From Pelistega europaea (GTDB lineage: Bacteria; Pseudomonadota; Gammaproteobacteria; Burkholderiales; Burkholderiaceae_B), in NCBI RefSeq assembly GCF_013133775.1, contig NZ_JABGBO010000002.1, positions 248,001-312,000 on the forward strand: DNA of 64,000 nt, in the 5' to 3' direction. The notes under the pieces were generated by a model. That model searched no databases. It saw only the letters and a list, made by a program, of their open reading frames with translations, and was not told the origin of the DNA. The number at the start of each line of letters is the position of its first letter. Positions within the stretch are counted from its first letter, which is position 1. Below, in pieces: positions 37,876 to 47,967 of the stretch. The translations under genes and the position numbers were made by a program.

Positions 37876-38856
37876 ATGCAACAAACAGCATCCATTAATA
37901 GACAAACAGAGAGTTTTAATAAACAGCCCTCTTCTTTTGATAAAGCAACATCCTTTTCCAATGAGCTGACAGAACACCTTAATAGTGAACAATTCATTCA
38001 CCTCACTCATAGTGATGAAGTCCATGATTGGCTAGAAGGCACCTATGACTTCAATGAATTTAATAGTGGCATTCATGTGCATGGAGGGGTACTGACACCC
38101 AAGAAAAATATGGATTGCAGCCGAATGGTCGACAGTTATGTGAATTTTATAGTTCTGCTAGAAGGACAATTACGCTTCAGTATTAATAATCATCTTTATG
38201 AAATCCCTGCTAAAGGTGGACGCATTATCATGGTGTCCATCGCACAAGAAAGTTTATTTACACGGCATTTAATACAAGGAGAGCGTTGTGTTAAAGTTGC
38301 AGTCAAAGGGATTGAAAAATGGCTGCGTCAATATTACAAAAAAACTGTTTGCCCTGCCGTATTCGATGATACTGTACGTATTTGGACATTGACACCAGAG
38401 ATACGAGAGCTATGTTTATTCTTTTTAAAGCAACACGAAAACTCTCTTTATCAACAACTACACCAAGAAGCTAATGCATTGCATTTATTGGCTGAATTAT
38501 GGCGTACTTTTGAACAACACAGTGATGCACAGACTCACAATGTGCTACCCAATCCTACTCATGCTTTCACTCAACAACTTAATGCCATTTTTCAACCCTC
38601 ATGGCACATTAGTGATTTAGCAAAAGCACTGAATATTAGCGAACGAACCTTACAACGTCGAGTCCAAGAACATTTCGGATTGACAATTCATGCCTGGTTA
38701 CGGCATAAAAAAATGAAATATGCCCTACATGCACTGAAGCATTCTACCCTTAGCATTGGTGAGATTTCCTATGAATGTGGATATAAGCATGTATCCAATT
38801 TTACCCAAGCCTTTAAACAATACTTTGACTGCACTCCAGCACAAGTAAAAGAATAA
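37876..38856 (+). CDS. AraC family regulator, PchR-like
   Basis: This 326-residue activator has an N-terminal ligand domain (about 60-200) and a C-terminal AraC DNA-binding domain. The latter carries two helix-turn-helix segments, ISDLAKALNISERTLQRRVQ and IGEISYECGYKHVSNFTQAF. The arrangement, and its place divergent to a siderophore receptor, match PchR-type regulators, which bind the ferric siderophore and switch on its receptor. The N-terminal ~40 residues are polar and Gln/Asn/Ser-rich. An intrinsic terminator follows 25 bp downstream. Confidence 0.9.
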   Translation: MQQTASINRQTESFNKQPSSFDKATSFSNELTEHLNSEQFIHLTHSDEVHDWLEGTYDFNEFNSGIHVHGGVLTPKKNMDCSRMVDSYVNFIVLLEGQLRFSINNHLYEIPAKGGRIIMVSIAQESLFTRHLIQGERCVKVAVKGIEKWLRQYYKKTVCPAVFDDTVRIWTLTPEIRELCLFFLKQHENSLYQQLHQEANALHLLAELWRTFEQHSDAQTHNVLPNPTHAFTQQLNAIFQPSWHISDLAKALNISERTLQRRVQEHFGLTIHAWLRHKKMKYALHALKHSTLSIGEISYECGYKHVSNFTQAFKQYFDCTPAQVKE

Positions 38857-38881
38857 TAGATTTAAGGCCTTTATGACAAAA

Positions 38882-38918
38882 CTGTGAATACTATAGCGTA
38901 TTCACAGAGCCTGTTTTT
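38882..38918 (+). terminator. Terminator after the AraC gene
   Basis: CTGTGAATAC and GTATTCACAG form a perfect 10-bp stem with a 6-nt loop, followed by AGCCTGTTTTT. Confidence 0.8.
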
Positions 38919-39090
38919 AGGTTGTATCTCTTGAAAAATAACGGCAAAACAGAACCCCTTACTGTGGATATTGCACATTCATCTATACAACATTTTCTAA
39001 AAAACATTTTGAATAGGGAAATCCCTGATATATCTTCTAATAATCCGTTAAAATAAACGGTTTATTAATAAAATTATTGTTGGAATACTC

Positions 39091-40195
39091 ATGGAAGCAG
39101 AACGCCAGAACCAGTTAGCTGCGGCATTAGCGGACTACGCTGAGCGCGAACAAGCGCTAAGGGGGTATCTTTGACTTTGATGCAAAGTCCGAACGCCTGC
39201 AGGTTGTCAATCTAGAAATGGAAGATCCCACTATTTGGGAAAACCCTGAAAAAGCACAAGAATTAGGACGAGAGAAGAAAAATCTTGAAAATGTTGTCCT
39301 TACACTAACAGAACTCCAACAATCCATCAAAGACAGTCAAGAGCTTTTTGAGCTTGCCAGTAGTGACAATGATGATGCAACACTGGAAGCTATTGAAGAA
39401 GATGCTCGTCGCTATGGCGAGATTATCGAGGGCTTTGAATTCCGCCGTATGTTTAATAACCCTGCCGACCCTCTAAACTGCTTTATTGATATTCAAGCAG
39501 GTGCTGGAGGCACAGAGGCACAAGACTGGGCATCCATGTTGCTGCGTCAATATTTGCGTTATTGCGAACGTAAAGGTTTTAAAGCTGAGGTCTTAGAAGA
39601 GTCTGCTGGTGATGTAGCAGGTATTAAATCTGCAACCATCAAAGTTGAGGGCGAGTATGCGTTTGGATTTTTAAGGACAGAAAGTGGTGTCCACCGCCTT
39701 GTTCGTAAAAGTCCCTTTGACTCTGCAAACGGTCGTCATACATCCTTTGCTAGTCTCTATGTCTACCCAGAGGTAGATGACTCTATTGACATAGAAATTA
39801 ATCCGGCCGATTTACGCATTGATACCTATCGTGCAAGTGGTGCTGGTGGCCAACACATTAACAAAACCGACTCGGCAGTACGCATTACCCATATGCCAAC
39901 AGGGATTGTAGTGCAATGTCAAAATGACCGTTCTCAGCACCGCAATAAAGCAGAAGCCATGTCTATGCTACGCTCAAAATTGTACGAATTAGAAATGCGT
40001 AAACGTATGGCAGATCAACAAAAGCTAGAAGACGCCAAAACCGATGTCGGCTGGGGGCATCAGATTCGTTCATATGTACTTGACCAAAGTCGTATTAAAG
40101 ACTTGCGCACTGGTGTCGAAATTTCCAATACACAAAAAGTGCTTGATGGTGATTTAGATAGTTTTATTGAAGCGAGTCTAAAACAAGGAATTTAA
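39091..40195 (+). CDS. prfB: Peptide chain release factor 2 (programmed +1 frameshift)
   Basis: RF2 recognises UGA and UAA stop codons. The gene starts at the ATG at 39091, reads 27 codons to an in-frame TGA at 39172-39174, and continues in the +1 frame from GAC at 39173 to the stop at 40195. This gives 367 residues, normal for RF2. The shifted frame contains the stop-recognition tripeptide in [11 protein letters not shown] and the peptidyl-transferase motif [13 protein letters not shown]. The product needs frameshifting at AGGGGGTATCTTTGAC, so an automatic caller may truncate it at the internal TGA or start it late at 39218. lysS follows two genes on. Confidence 0.97.
39160..39175 (+). promoter_or_regulatory. 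prfB +1 frameshift site
   Basis: AGGGGGTATCTTTGAC combines a Shine-Dalgarno-like AGGGGG, the slippery CTT codon and an in-frame TGA followed by C. It is the classical RF2 autoregulatory site: low RF2 slows reading of TGA and favours the shift to GAC. Confidence 0.97.
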
Positions 40196-40241
40196 AGATG
40201 ATTGACCATATGGAAAATCATCGCTTTACATAGGTAAGATT

Positions 40242-41018
40242 ATGAACACTATTGCTATTGTCACAGGAGCTTCTCGGGGAATCGGTTTGGCATTAGCCGA
40301 ACAATTAGCTCGTGAATGCACTATTCTTGTTACGGTTGCACGTACTGAATCTCTCAAAAGTGTTGCTAAGATTACAGAAGAAAATCATACAATACATCAT
40401 CATTTCGTTGCCGACCTGAGTGATACAATTGATGTGCGTAATTTATGCAGTAAACTTTCTACTATCCTCCAAAAAAAGGCTGATCGTTATTTACTTATCA
40501 ATAATGCGGGCGTACTAGGTCCTATGGTGCAATATAACGGCCTCACTCCTGGATTATCAGCTGAGATTGATAATGCTTTTCATATCAATGTGGCTGCGGC
40601 TATTACCCTAAGCAGTGCTTTTTTACGTGATATGGCAAAGCATATCAATACATCAACAGAGACTGATAAGCCAAGCATTCAAATTATTAATATTTCCTCT
40701 GGTGCGGGGCGTTCAGCCTATCCTGGTTGGGGAGTATACTGTGCAACCAAGGCTGCTCTTGACCGTTATAGTGAAGTAGTTCAACTTGAAGCTCCTTGGG
40801 CTCAAATTGTCGCTCTTGCCCCAGGTGTTGTCGATACCAATATGCAAGAAAATATCCGTAGTAGTGATGAAAAAGATTTTCCCAACTTACAACGATTTAA
40901 AGATTTACACGCCAACCAAGGATTGAGTGCCCCTGCTGATGTTGCTGCTAAAATACTAGCCTACAGCCTTAGCCCTGATTTCGGCAAGCAAACGTTAGCC
41001 GATATTCGCAAGATTTAA
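40242..41018 (+). CDS. Short-chain dehydrogenase/reductase
   Basis: This 258-residue SDR oxidoreductase binds NAD(P)H through VTGASRGIGLALAE (residues about 7-20). Other landmarks are the LLINNAGVLGP strand, the catalytic Ser in INISSGAGRSAYPGWG, and YCATKAALDRY, which holds the active-site Tyr and Lys. The overall shape is nearest sepiapterin- or benzil-reductase-like SDRs, but the substrate is unknown. It sits between prfB and lysS, which share the reading direction. The Gly-rich motif suggests NADP preference (Ser-Arg after TGA), though that is inference. Confidence 0.85.
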   Translation: MNTIAIVTGASRGIGLALAEQLARECTILVTVARTESLKSVAKITEENHTIHHHFVADLSDTIDVRNLCSKLSTILQKKADRYLLINNAGVLGPMVQYNGLTPGLSAEIDNAFHINVAAAITLSSAFLRDMAKHINTSTETDKPSIQIINISSGAGRSAYPGWGVYCATKAALDRYSEVVQLEAPWAQIVALAPGVVDTNMQENIRSSDEKDFPNLQRFKDLHANQGLSAPADVAAKILAYSLSPDFGKQTLADIRKI

Positions 41019-41114
41019 TCTTGATGAACAAGGACAGCTTTCTTGCTAGGCGATGCAATCAATATTGTTAGCCTAACATCGCATAATTAAACAAAATACA
41101 ATATAACTTACTTT

Positions 41115-42644
41115 ATGAATACTATGACAGAACAACATACCACTCCAGAATTAGATGAAAACAAACTCATCGCTGAACGTCGCGCAAAACTTGATAAGAT
41201 CCGTGCAGAAAAAGGCGTTGCCTACCCGAACAGCTTCCGCCCGACAGACCATGCAGCTGATTTGCACCAAGCCTATGATGCCATGACAAAAGAGGAGTTA
41301 GACCCTCTTGAGAAACAAGCATGTATTGCAGGTCGTATGATGCTGAAACGGGTGATGGGAAAGGCAAGTTTTGCCACTTTACAAGATGCATCTGGACGTA
41401 TTCAAGTTTACCTAGACAAAAATCACTTGGGTGAAGAAGCCTATAACGACTTCAAAACCTGGGATATTGGTGATATTGTCGGTGTAAAAGGTCGTGTATT
41501 TAAAACGAATAAGGGAGAGCTTTCTGTTCATGCTCAATCCATTGAGTTGATTAGTAAGTCTCTACGTCCATTACCTGACAAGTTCCACGGTATTGCAGAC
41601 CAAGAGTTACGTTACCGTCAACGTTATGTTGACCTTATCATGACTGAACAAACACGTGATACCTTTAAAAAACGTAGCTTGGCCATGAATCATCTTCGCC
41701 AATTAATGATGGCAGCAGGCTTTTTAGAGGTCGAAACCCCTATGCTTCACCCAATTCCTGGTGGTGCATCAGCTAAACCTTTTATCACCCACCACAATGC
41801 GCTAGATATGGACATGTATTTACGCATTGCCCCTGAGCTTTATTTAAAACGTCTTGTGGTTGGTGGTTTTGAACGCGTCTTTGAAATTAACCGTAATTTC
41901 CGCAACGAAGGAGTGAGTCCACGTCACAATCCAGAATTCACCATGATGGAGTTCTATGCTGCCTATACTGATTATCGCTGGATTATGGATTTCACTGAGA
42001 AAATTATTCGTGAAACAGCACGTAAAACTCTCGGTACGGCAAAGATTACCCACCAAGGTCGTGAGTTAGATTTAGAAGCTCCTTTTGAGCGTCTCACTAT
42101 GGTGGATGCAGTCATCAAATACGCCCCACAATATACTAAAGAACAGCTTAATGATGCTGAGTTCTTACGTAGTGAATTAAAGAAACTGGGTGCAGATATG
42201 AATGACCCAGCGATTAAAAACGCAGGTCTTGGTGGATTACAATTAGCTTTCTTTGAAGAAACTGCTGAAAGTCAATTATGGAATCCTACCTTTATTATTG
42301 ACTATCCTGTAGAGGTGTCACCATTGGCCCGTGCCTCTGATGAGCGCAAAGACATCACGGAGCGTTTTGAACTCTTTATCACAGGTCGTGAAATTGCAAA
42401 TGGTTTCTCTGAGTTAAATGACCCAGAAGACCAATCAGAACGCTTTATGGCACAAGTCCGTGCTAAAGATGCTGGTGATGAAGAGGCTATGTACTATGAT
42501 GCTGATTATATTCGTGCCCTTGAATATGGTATGCCTCCTGCTGGTGGCTGCGGTATTGGTATTGACCGTCTAATGATGTTAATTACTGATAGTGCTAGCA
42601 TTCGTGATGTATTGCTCTTCCCTCACCTACGTCGTGAGGATTAA
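41115..42644 (+). CDS. lysS: Lysyl-tRNA synthetase, class II
   Basis: LysRS charges tRNA-Lys. The 509-residue enzyme has an N-terminal OB-fold anticodon domain (about 60-150; [20 protein letters not shown]) and a class II catalytic domain. Motif 2 reads [15 protein letters not shown] followed by [14 protein letters not shown]. Motif 3 reads [16 protein letters not shown]. The prfB-lysS linkage is the same as in E. coli, here with an SDR gene inserted. The third residue also allows a start at MTEQ, three codons in. Confidence 0.97.
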   Translation: MNTMTEQHTTPELDENKLIAERRAKLDKIRAEKGVAYPNSFRPTDHAADLHQAYDAMTKEELDPLEKQACIAGRMMLKRVMGKASFATLQDASGRIQVYLDKNHLGEEAYNDFKTWDIGDIVGVKGRVFKTNKGELSVHAQSIELISKSLRPLPDKFHGIADQELRYRQRYVDLIMTEQTRDTFKKRSLAMNHLRQLMMAAGFLEVETPMLHPIPGGASAKPFITHHNALDMDMYLRIAPELYLKRLVVGGFERVFEINRNFRNEGVSPRHNPEFTMMEFYAAYTDYRWIMDFTEKIIRETARKTLGTAKITHQGRELDLEAPFERLTMVDAVIKYAPQYTKEQLNDAEFLRSELKKLGADMNDPAIKNAGLGGLQLAFFEETAESQLWNPTFIIDYPVEVSPLARASDERKDITERFELFITGREIANGFSELNDPEDQSERFMAQVRAKDAGDEEAMYYDADYIRALEYGMPPAGGCGIGIDRLMMLITDSASIRDVLLFPHLRRED

Positions 42645-42653
42645 TGCTGTACC

Positions 42654-42697
42654 TTGCCTTTGTGACTTTTTTGACCACATAAAAAGTCCAAAGGCAA
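42654..42697. terminator. Bidirectional terminator between lysS and the DinG-like gene
   Basis: TTGCCTTTG pairs with CAAAGGCAA, then after a one-base bulge GACTTTTT pairs with AAAAAGTC, giving a 17-bp stem with a 9-nt loop. It lies between convergent genes. Confidence 0.75.
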
Positions 42698-42703
42698 ACT
42701 GTC

Positions 42704-44656
42704 TTAATTCCCCCAAAAACTCAATGCTACCTGTAAATCTCGTGTACGGAAAAAATTGGGTAAACTTCGCCATAACATGGGACTATAACGCTGACTGACC
42801 AGACGCTCATCCCCTACAATCAATACTCCCATATCATTTTCTGTACGAATCAGTCGCCCTGCCCCCTGCTTTAAGGAAATAGCAGCCATTGGAATTTGAA
42901 TTTCTACAAAAGGATTCCCCCCTCTTTCGCGACAGGCCTCAATCCTTGCCTCCAGAATAGGGTCATCGGGAGGGGCAAAAGGTAATTTATCAATAGCCAC
43001 CAAGGTTAGTAAATCTCCAGGAAAATCACTTCCCTCCCAGAAACTTGCACTACCTATTAATACCGCATTTTTCTCTTGTCGGAATCTATCTACAAGGGCA
43101 CGAGGGGAAGCACTCCCTTGGCATAATATGGCTCTTGTAATCCCTGCTTTATCAAAAGCCTGTCTCAATAAATCACCAAAAATTTCTACTGCTCGCAATG
43201 TTGTGCATAACAATAACACCCCACCAGGCGTTCGTTGGATAAACGGCACTAACATATCAACAAACTGACTTTCATACCTAGCATCTTTCACACTAGGTAG
43301 ATGGCTTGGGACATACATGAGAGCCTTTTCAAAATAGTTAAAAGGTGACTCCCATGTATGGCACTGTGCCTCCCATAAACCTAACTGAGCCTGGAAATGG
43401 GTAAATTGGTGATTGACCGATAACGTAGCTGAAGTCAAAATCCACGCCTGATCATCTCGTTTAAAATGGACAAAATTCTGTACTGATAAAGGTGCTCGAC
43501 TTAACCGTAATTGATGCACACCAAATTCTATCCAACGTACATAGACATTTTTATCATTTTCTTCGTATCGCTCTGGATACGTCCATTGATATAACTGATT
43601 TAAATAATTACTCAGTCGATTATAGACTTCTTGTAAATCAATATGATGGTCTGCAACTACCCCTAATCGCTGTGATAGTGCATCCATACACCCCAGCAAA
43701 ACATCCAACTGGGCGAGGAACTTCTCTTGATTAGGAATATGATCAAAAACAGCTCGTTTGCCAGGCATGGATTCAATGGGGCCAGCAATAAGACGCAACT
43801 CAAGTAGAGCGTGTTTGACCACATTGCACAATTTATCCCACTCTGCCGCACTTTTGACATAGGTATTGGTCTGTATTTCAATTTCTTTGACCACTTTATC
43901 CACATCTGATAAGGTGATGGTATCCCCCAAAAACTGTGTGGCAATGTCTGGTAATTGATGGGCCTCATCAAAAATAATTGTGTCTGCCACTGGCAATAAA
44001 TCAATATCTGCTTCTTTACGTAAGGCTATATCTGCAAAAAACAAAGCATGGTTAACAACCACCACATCAGCTTCTTTGGCGGCTGCCCGTGCTTTAGCTA
44101 CAAAACAATCTTCAACATAAGGACAATCTTTGTTAAGACAGTTCTCTTTGGTAGATGTCACTCGCGACCATATAGGTGACGATTCAGGCACTGAGGCACA
44201 ATCGGCTTTATCCCCTGTCTTGGTCCGCTGAAAAAACATTTGGATTTCTTTGAGCTGTTTGGCTTCCTGTTGACTGTTTAACTGGGTAAACTCATCATCT
44301 ACCACACGATGATAATGAAAATGGCAAAGGTAGTTTGCTCTACCTTTGAGCAAAGCCACCCTAACAGGAAGCCCTAGAGCTTTTTTCAACATAGGGGCAT
44401 CTTTGCGAAACAATTGATCTTGTAGAACTCTTGTCCCTGTGGAAACGATGACTTTACCCATAGAGGTAAAAGCAGGAACAAGATACGCCAGTGTTTTCCC
44501 TGTCCCCGTACCTGCTTCTGCAATTAGAATAGACTTATCTGCTATTGCTTGCTCTATTGCCAAAGAAAGCTCAATTTGTGACTGACGCAAGGTATAGCCA
44601 GGCAAAGAGCCTGCTAAATCCTTTTTAAAAAAGTCTGTCACATTTAAACTTAACAT
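42704..44656 (-). CDS. ATP-dependent DNA helicase, DinG/YoaA family
   Basis: This 650-residue superfamily 2 (XPD-like) 5'-3' helicase probably acts in DNA repair or replication-transcription conflicts. Walker A is AEAGTGTGKTLAYL near residue 46 and Walker B is IFDEAHQLPD. Four cysteines between them (around CASVPES, ENCLNKDCPYVEDC) form the iron-sulfur cluster site. The C-terminal motifs include IGSASFWEGSDFPG and LKQGAGRLIRTE. The layout is nearest to YoaA. The ATG at 44656 (MLSLNVTDFF) is preferred to a TTG at 44689, because the extra 11 residues are not family-like. Confidence 0.9.
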   Translation of the reverse strand: MLSLNVTDFFKKDLAGSLPGYTLRQSQIELSLAIEQAIADKSILIAEAGTGTGKTLAYLVPAFTSMGKVIVSTGTRVLQDQLFRKDAPMLKKALGLPVRVALLKGRANYLCHFHYHRVVDDEFTQLNSQQEAKQLKEIQMFFQRTKTGDKADCASVPESSPIWSRVTSTKENCLNKDCPYVEDCFVAKARAAAKEADVVVVNHALFFADIALRKEADIDLLPVADTIIFDEAHQLPDIATQFLGDTITLSDVDKVVKEIEIQTNTYVKSAAEWDKLCNVVKHALLELRLIAGPIESMPGKRAVFDHIPNQEKFLAQLDVLLGCMDALSQRLGVVADHHIDLQEVYNRLSNYLNQLYQWTYPERYEENDKNVYVRWIEFGVHQLRLSRAPLSVQNFVHFKRDDQAWILTSATLSVNHQFTHFQAQLGLWEAQCHTWESPFNYFEKALMYVPSHLPSVKDARYESQFVDMLVPFIQRTPGGVLLLCTTLRAVEIFGDLLRQAFDKAGITRAILCQGSASPRALVDRFRQEKNAVLIGSASFWEGSDFPGDLLTLVAIDKLPFAPPDDPILEARIEACRERGGNPFVEIQIPMAAISLKQGAGRLIRTENDMGVLIVGDERLVSQRYSPMLWRSLPNFFRTRDLQVALSFWGN

Positions 44657-44839
44657 GATGTTATCTGCCCCATAAGAGAGCCTATACAATAGCAGAAACA
44701 GCTATCGGGAACAACTGGATGTTTTTATCCACAAGTGCAATAACAACTAATGTGAACAGCATCATAAGATATTTTTATCCATGAGTACTCTCAAAACGAA
44801 TACCCTAGTAGAGTAAAAGACTGTTATCCTTGAGTATAA

Positions 44840-46171
44840 TTAAGATTGACGCTCTAACACAGCAGCAAAAAAGCCATCTGTCCCATGAACATCTGGACGC
44901 AAATGAAGCATACCATCATCAGAATGCAAACCAGGATTGCGATCTCCCAATACTTGTTCAAAAGGAATCAAGACAAAATCAGGATGTTTAGCCAAGAAAG
45001 CATGGATTTGCTCTTCATTTTCTTGAGGTAATAAACTGCATGTTGAATAGATAAGACGTCCTCCTGGAGCAACGCAGCGAGCTGCACTATTTAAAATGCG
45101 TGTTTGTAATTCACGTAACTCCACTAAATCTTCTGGGGTTTGACGCCATTTTAAATCGGGATTACGACGCAATGTCCCCATCCCAGAACAAGGCGCATCG
45201 ACTAATACACGCTGTGCTTTTCCTGCCAAGCGCTTTACATGCACATCATTTTCATTATTAAGTTGAATGCAAGTCACATTGGATAATCCACTACGAGCGA
45301 TACGGGGTTTTGCTTTTGCCAACCGAGCACCCGATACATCAAAAGCATAAAGACGACCTTGAGAACGCATCATCGCACCAAGTAATAAAGTTTTACCACC
45401 CGCACCCGCACAAAAATCGATTACCATATCTGAACGACGGGGACTTACTAGCATACACAGCAACTGACTTCCCTCATCCTGCACCTCAATAACACCTTTT
45501 TCAAACAAAGACCATCGATTTAAGGCCGGCTTATCTACAAAACGAATACCAAAAGGTGACCAAGGTGTTGGATTCATCGCAAGTTTAGGCTCTTGTTTTT
45601 CCAATGTGGCCAGTACTTCCTCTCTATTCCCTTTAAGAGGATTAACACGGATATCCAATGGTGCTTTAGCATTTAAGGCATTCATTAAAGCAGAAGCATT
45701 TTCCTGTTTAGATAACTCCGTAAACAACCACTCTGGAACGCTAAAACGAATAGCTGGATTTAAAGTGTCATTATCAATTTTTAACACTCGCTCTAACCAT
45801 TCTTTTTCATCTACCTCTATTACTGCAGATACAGTAGACTCTCCCAAAGTCGCAACCAATCCCAAAATTGCCAAACGACGGTTCGCTGCCCCCACACCAC
45901 TTTCAGCATATTGGCGATAACGACGCAGATGGCGTAACACGTCAAACACAGCTTCTGCTACCTCACCTCGGTCACGCCCTCCTAATTGACGATGCTCTCT
46001 AAACCACTTGGACAATACCGCATCAGCAGGGTAGTTAAATTTTAAAACTTGGCCAAGGACATCGGTAATTTGTAGCAGACGCAATGCAATAGGGGATAAT
46101 TTTTCTCCCTCAGATTTACGTCCATCGAGCTTACGGTGTGTACGTTGAGTATTTTTGGATTGTTTGTTCAT
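44840..46171 (-). CDS. 16S rRNA m5C methyltransferase, RsmB type
   Basis: This 443-residue RsmB/NOP2-family enzyme should methylate cytosine-5 of 16S rRNA (C967 if RsmB). The N-terminal part (about 20-150) is helical and NusB-like, weakly conserved. The catalytic domain has VIDFCAGAGGKTLLLGAMM for SAM, then the two key cysteines in VDAPCSGMGTLRRNP and IYSTCSLLPQENE. It is not next to fmt or def as RsmB often is; RsmF-like or another paralogue remains possible. A basic start (MNKQSKNTQRTHRKLDGRK) is unusual but has no better alternative. Confidence 0.85.
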   Translation of the reverse strand: MNKQSKNTQRTHRKLDGRKSEGEKLSPIALRLLQITDVLGQVLKFNYPADAVLSKWFREHRQLGGRDRGEVAEAVFDVLRHLRRYRQYAESGVGAANRRLAILGLVATLGESTVSAVIEVDEKEWLERVLKIDNDTLNPAIRFSVPEWLFTELSKQENASALMNALNAKAPLDIRVNPLKGNREEVLATLEKQEPKLAMNPTPWSPFGIRFVDKPALNRWSLFEKGVIEVQDEGSQLLCMLVSPRRSDMVIDFCAGAGGKTLLLGAMMRSQGRLYAFDVSGARLAKAKPRIARSGLSNVTCIQLNNENDVHVKRLAGKAQRVLVDAPCSGMGTLRRNPDLKWRQTPEDLVELRELQTRILNSAARCVAPGGRLIYSTCSLLPQENEEQIHAFLAKHPDFVLIPFEQVLGDRNPGLHSDDGMLHLRPDVHGTDGFFAAVLERQS

Positions 46172-46309
46172 TATCTGATTAATTTATAGCAAAAGGGTTA
46201 TTGTATCTTATGGTTGTCTCGCTTTAAGTTTAAAAACTCTAACCTTTTCAAAATGACAGCATTAAAAAATAGGCATTGGTCCTTTACTAAAACTTAATAC
46301 ATTTTTTGT

Positions 46310-46963
46310 TCATAATTCCGCATGGACAAAGCGAGTCTTAACAGCTTCTTTATAAACAACTGTTTTCCCCTCTACAGAGAGTAAATCACGAGTCAAATAA
46401 TCTATTACTGCAGGATATACTTGATGCTCCATACTCAAGACCCGTGCAGCAAGCATATCTGCGTCATCTCCGTCTAGCACAGGAACAATCGCTTGTGCAA
46501 TAATAGGACCCTCATCAAGCACTGGTGTCACAAAATGCACAGTACAACCATGTACTTTTACCCCTTCTGCCAATGCGCGTTCATGTGTATCCAATCCAGT
46601 AAAGCTAGGTAACAAAGAAGGATGGATATTCACCAGCTTTCCAGCAAAAGGATCAATAAAAACATTAGTCAGAATCCGCATAAACCCAGCCAAAATCACA
46701 TAATCAGGTTGATAGCTTTGGACTAAATCACGCAAAGCCTCATCATATGCCTCACGAGAGGCAAAAGATTTATGCAATAATTCTGAGGTTGCAATCCCCT
46801 GTTCTGCAGCCCAAACCAAACCAGCACTGTTGGATTTATGCGAAATCACCGCTGCAATCTCCATATCATCACGGCTTTTTGCCATTTTTACGATGGATTG
46901 CATATTAGAACCGCGTCCAGAGATTAAAATAACAAATCTTTTGGGTGTATTTTTGTTAGACAC
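46310..46963 (-). CDS. purN: Phosphoribosylglycinamide formyltransferase
   Basis: PurN transfers formyl from 10-formyl-THF to GAR in purine synthesis. The 217-residue protein has ILISGRGSNMQSIV, GFMRIL with the folate site, and the catalytic NIHPSLLPSFTGLDTHERAL and GCTVHFVTPVLDEGPI. The start is a GTG at 46963 preceded by AGGAG at good spacing. It is divergent from ribF across only 47 bp, which is largely filled by an inverted repeat. Confidence 0.96.
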   Translation of the reverse strand: MSNKNTPKRFVILISGRGSNMQSIVKMAKSRDDMEIAAVISHKSNSAGLVWAAEQGIATSELLHKSFASREAYDEALRDLVQSYQPDYVILAGFMRILTNVFIDPFAGKLVNIHPSLLPSFTGLDTHERALAEGVKVHGCTVHFVTPVLDEGPIIAQAIVPVLDGDDADMLAARVLSMEHQVYPAVIDYLTRDLLSVEGKTVVYKEAVKTRFVHAEL

Positions 46964-46974
46964 AAGTTTTCTCC

Positions 46975-46999
46975 TACAATTTCATTAGTAGAAATTGTA
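46975..46999. promoter_or_regulatory. Inverted repeat in the purN/ribF divergent gap
   Basis: TACAATTTC and GAAATTGTA are perfect 9-bp arms around ATTAGTA. They occupy about half of the 47-bp region between two divergent start codons. One arm abuts the purN ribosome-binding site. It could be a shared operator or an RNA hairpin; PurR-like identity is not supported by the sequence. Confidence 0.5.
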
Positions 47000-47010
47000 A
47001 ACTGTTCGTT

Positions 47011-47967
47011 GTGAAAAATTCTATTAAACTTTATCGTAATCAAAAAGCAGTTCCAACAACTGCTTTAACTATTGGCAATTTTGATGGTGTCCATATTGGG
47101 CATCAGCGTTTGCTTGAACATCTCGTCAAGCAGGCGCAGTTGCGTCAGTTGCAACCCACTGTACTTACCTTTTCTCCTCATCCAAGAGAGTTTTTTGGAC
47201 TACGAGAGCAACGCCCAGAGCTTATTCCTACACGTATTTCTACTTTACGCGACAAGGTGGCAGCCCTTTCTTGTTGTGGCATTCAAGCCATTCACTTACA
47301 AACCTTTAATCAAGCGATGGCACAGATGTCTGCAGAAGACTTTATTCAACATTTTCTGCTAGAGCAACTGAATATGCGTTATCTATACGTAGGAGAAGAT
47401 TTTCGCTTTGGGCACCGTCGTAGCGGAGATATTCAACTGCTGCAAGAAGCAGCAAACCGTTATGGCTTTGTAGTGGAAACTATGGAGGATGTGCTAGATA
47501 ATCAACAAGTTCGTTATTCCAGCACAGAACTACGCAATGCGCTAGCCTTTGGGCAAATCGAAAAGGCCAATGCTTTTTTAGGTCGTCAGTACACGATTAG
47601 TGGACATGTGATTCATGGTAAAAAGCTCGGACGTACCATCGGTATTCCTACCTTAAATATCCCTGTTATGCCTCGCTGTGCCTTGCGTTCTGGCGTTTAT
47701 ATCGTCACTGTGCATGGACTTACAGAGCAACCTCTGCCAGCAATCGCCAGCTTGGGCGTCCGCCCTACTGTCGAAGCACATGGAGAAGTATTGCTGGAAG
47801 TGCATATTCTGCATCATTCTGTCTCCGCTTACGGTAAAATGGTAAGCATTGCATTTCATCAATATGTAAGAGACGAGGAAAAATTTTCTGATTTACAAGT
47901 GTTAAAAGCGGCTATTCAAGAAGATATCCGCATCACTCAACATTATTTTGACATCCATGGACTATAA
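47011..47967 (+). CDS. ribF: Bifunctional riboflavin kinase/FAD synthetase
   Basis: RibF phosphorylates riboflavin to FMN and adenylates FMN to FAD. The 318-residue protein has an N-terminal nucleotidyltransferase domain with [16 protein letters not shown] and [18 protein letters not shown], and a C-terminal kinase domain starting near [20 protein letters not shown]. It begins with GTG at 47011. Its stop lies beyond the ileS ATG (overlap 11 bp), and ribF-ileS-lspA is a widely conserved order. Confidence 0.96.
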   Translation: MKNSIKLYRNQKAVPTTALTIGNFDGVHIGHQRLLEHLVKQAQLRQLQPTVLTFSPHPREFFGLREQRPELIPTRISTLRDKVAALSCCGIQAIHLQTFNQAMAQMSAEDFIQHFLLEQLNMRYLYVGEDFRFGHRRSGDIQLLQEAANRYGFVVETMEDVLDNQQVRYSSTELRNALAFGQIEKANAFLGRQYTISGHVIHGKKLGRTIGIPTLNIPVMPRCALRSGVYIVTVHGLTEQPLPAIASLGVRPTVEAHGEVLLEVHILHHSVSAYGKMVSIAFHQYVRDEEKFSDLQVLKAAIQEDIRITQHYFDIHGL

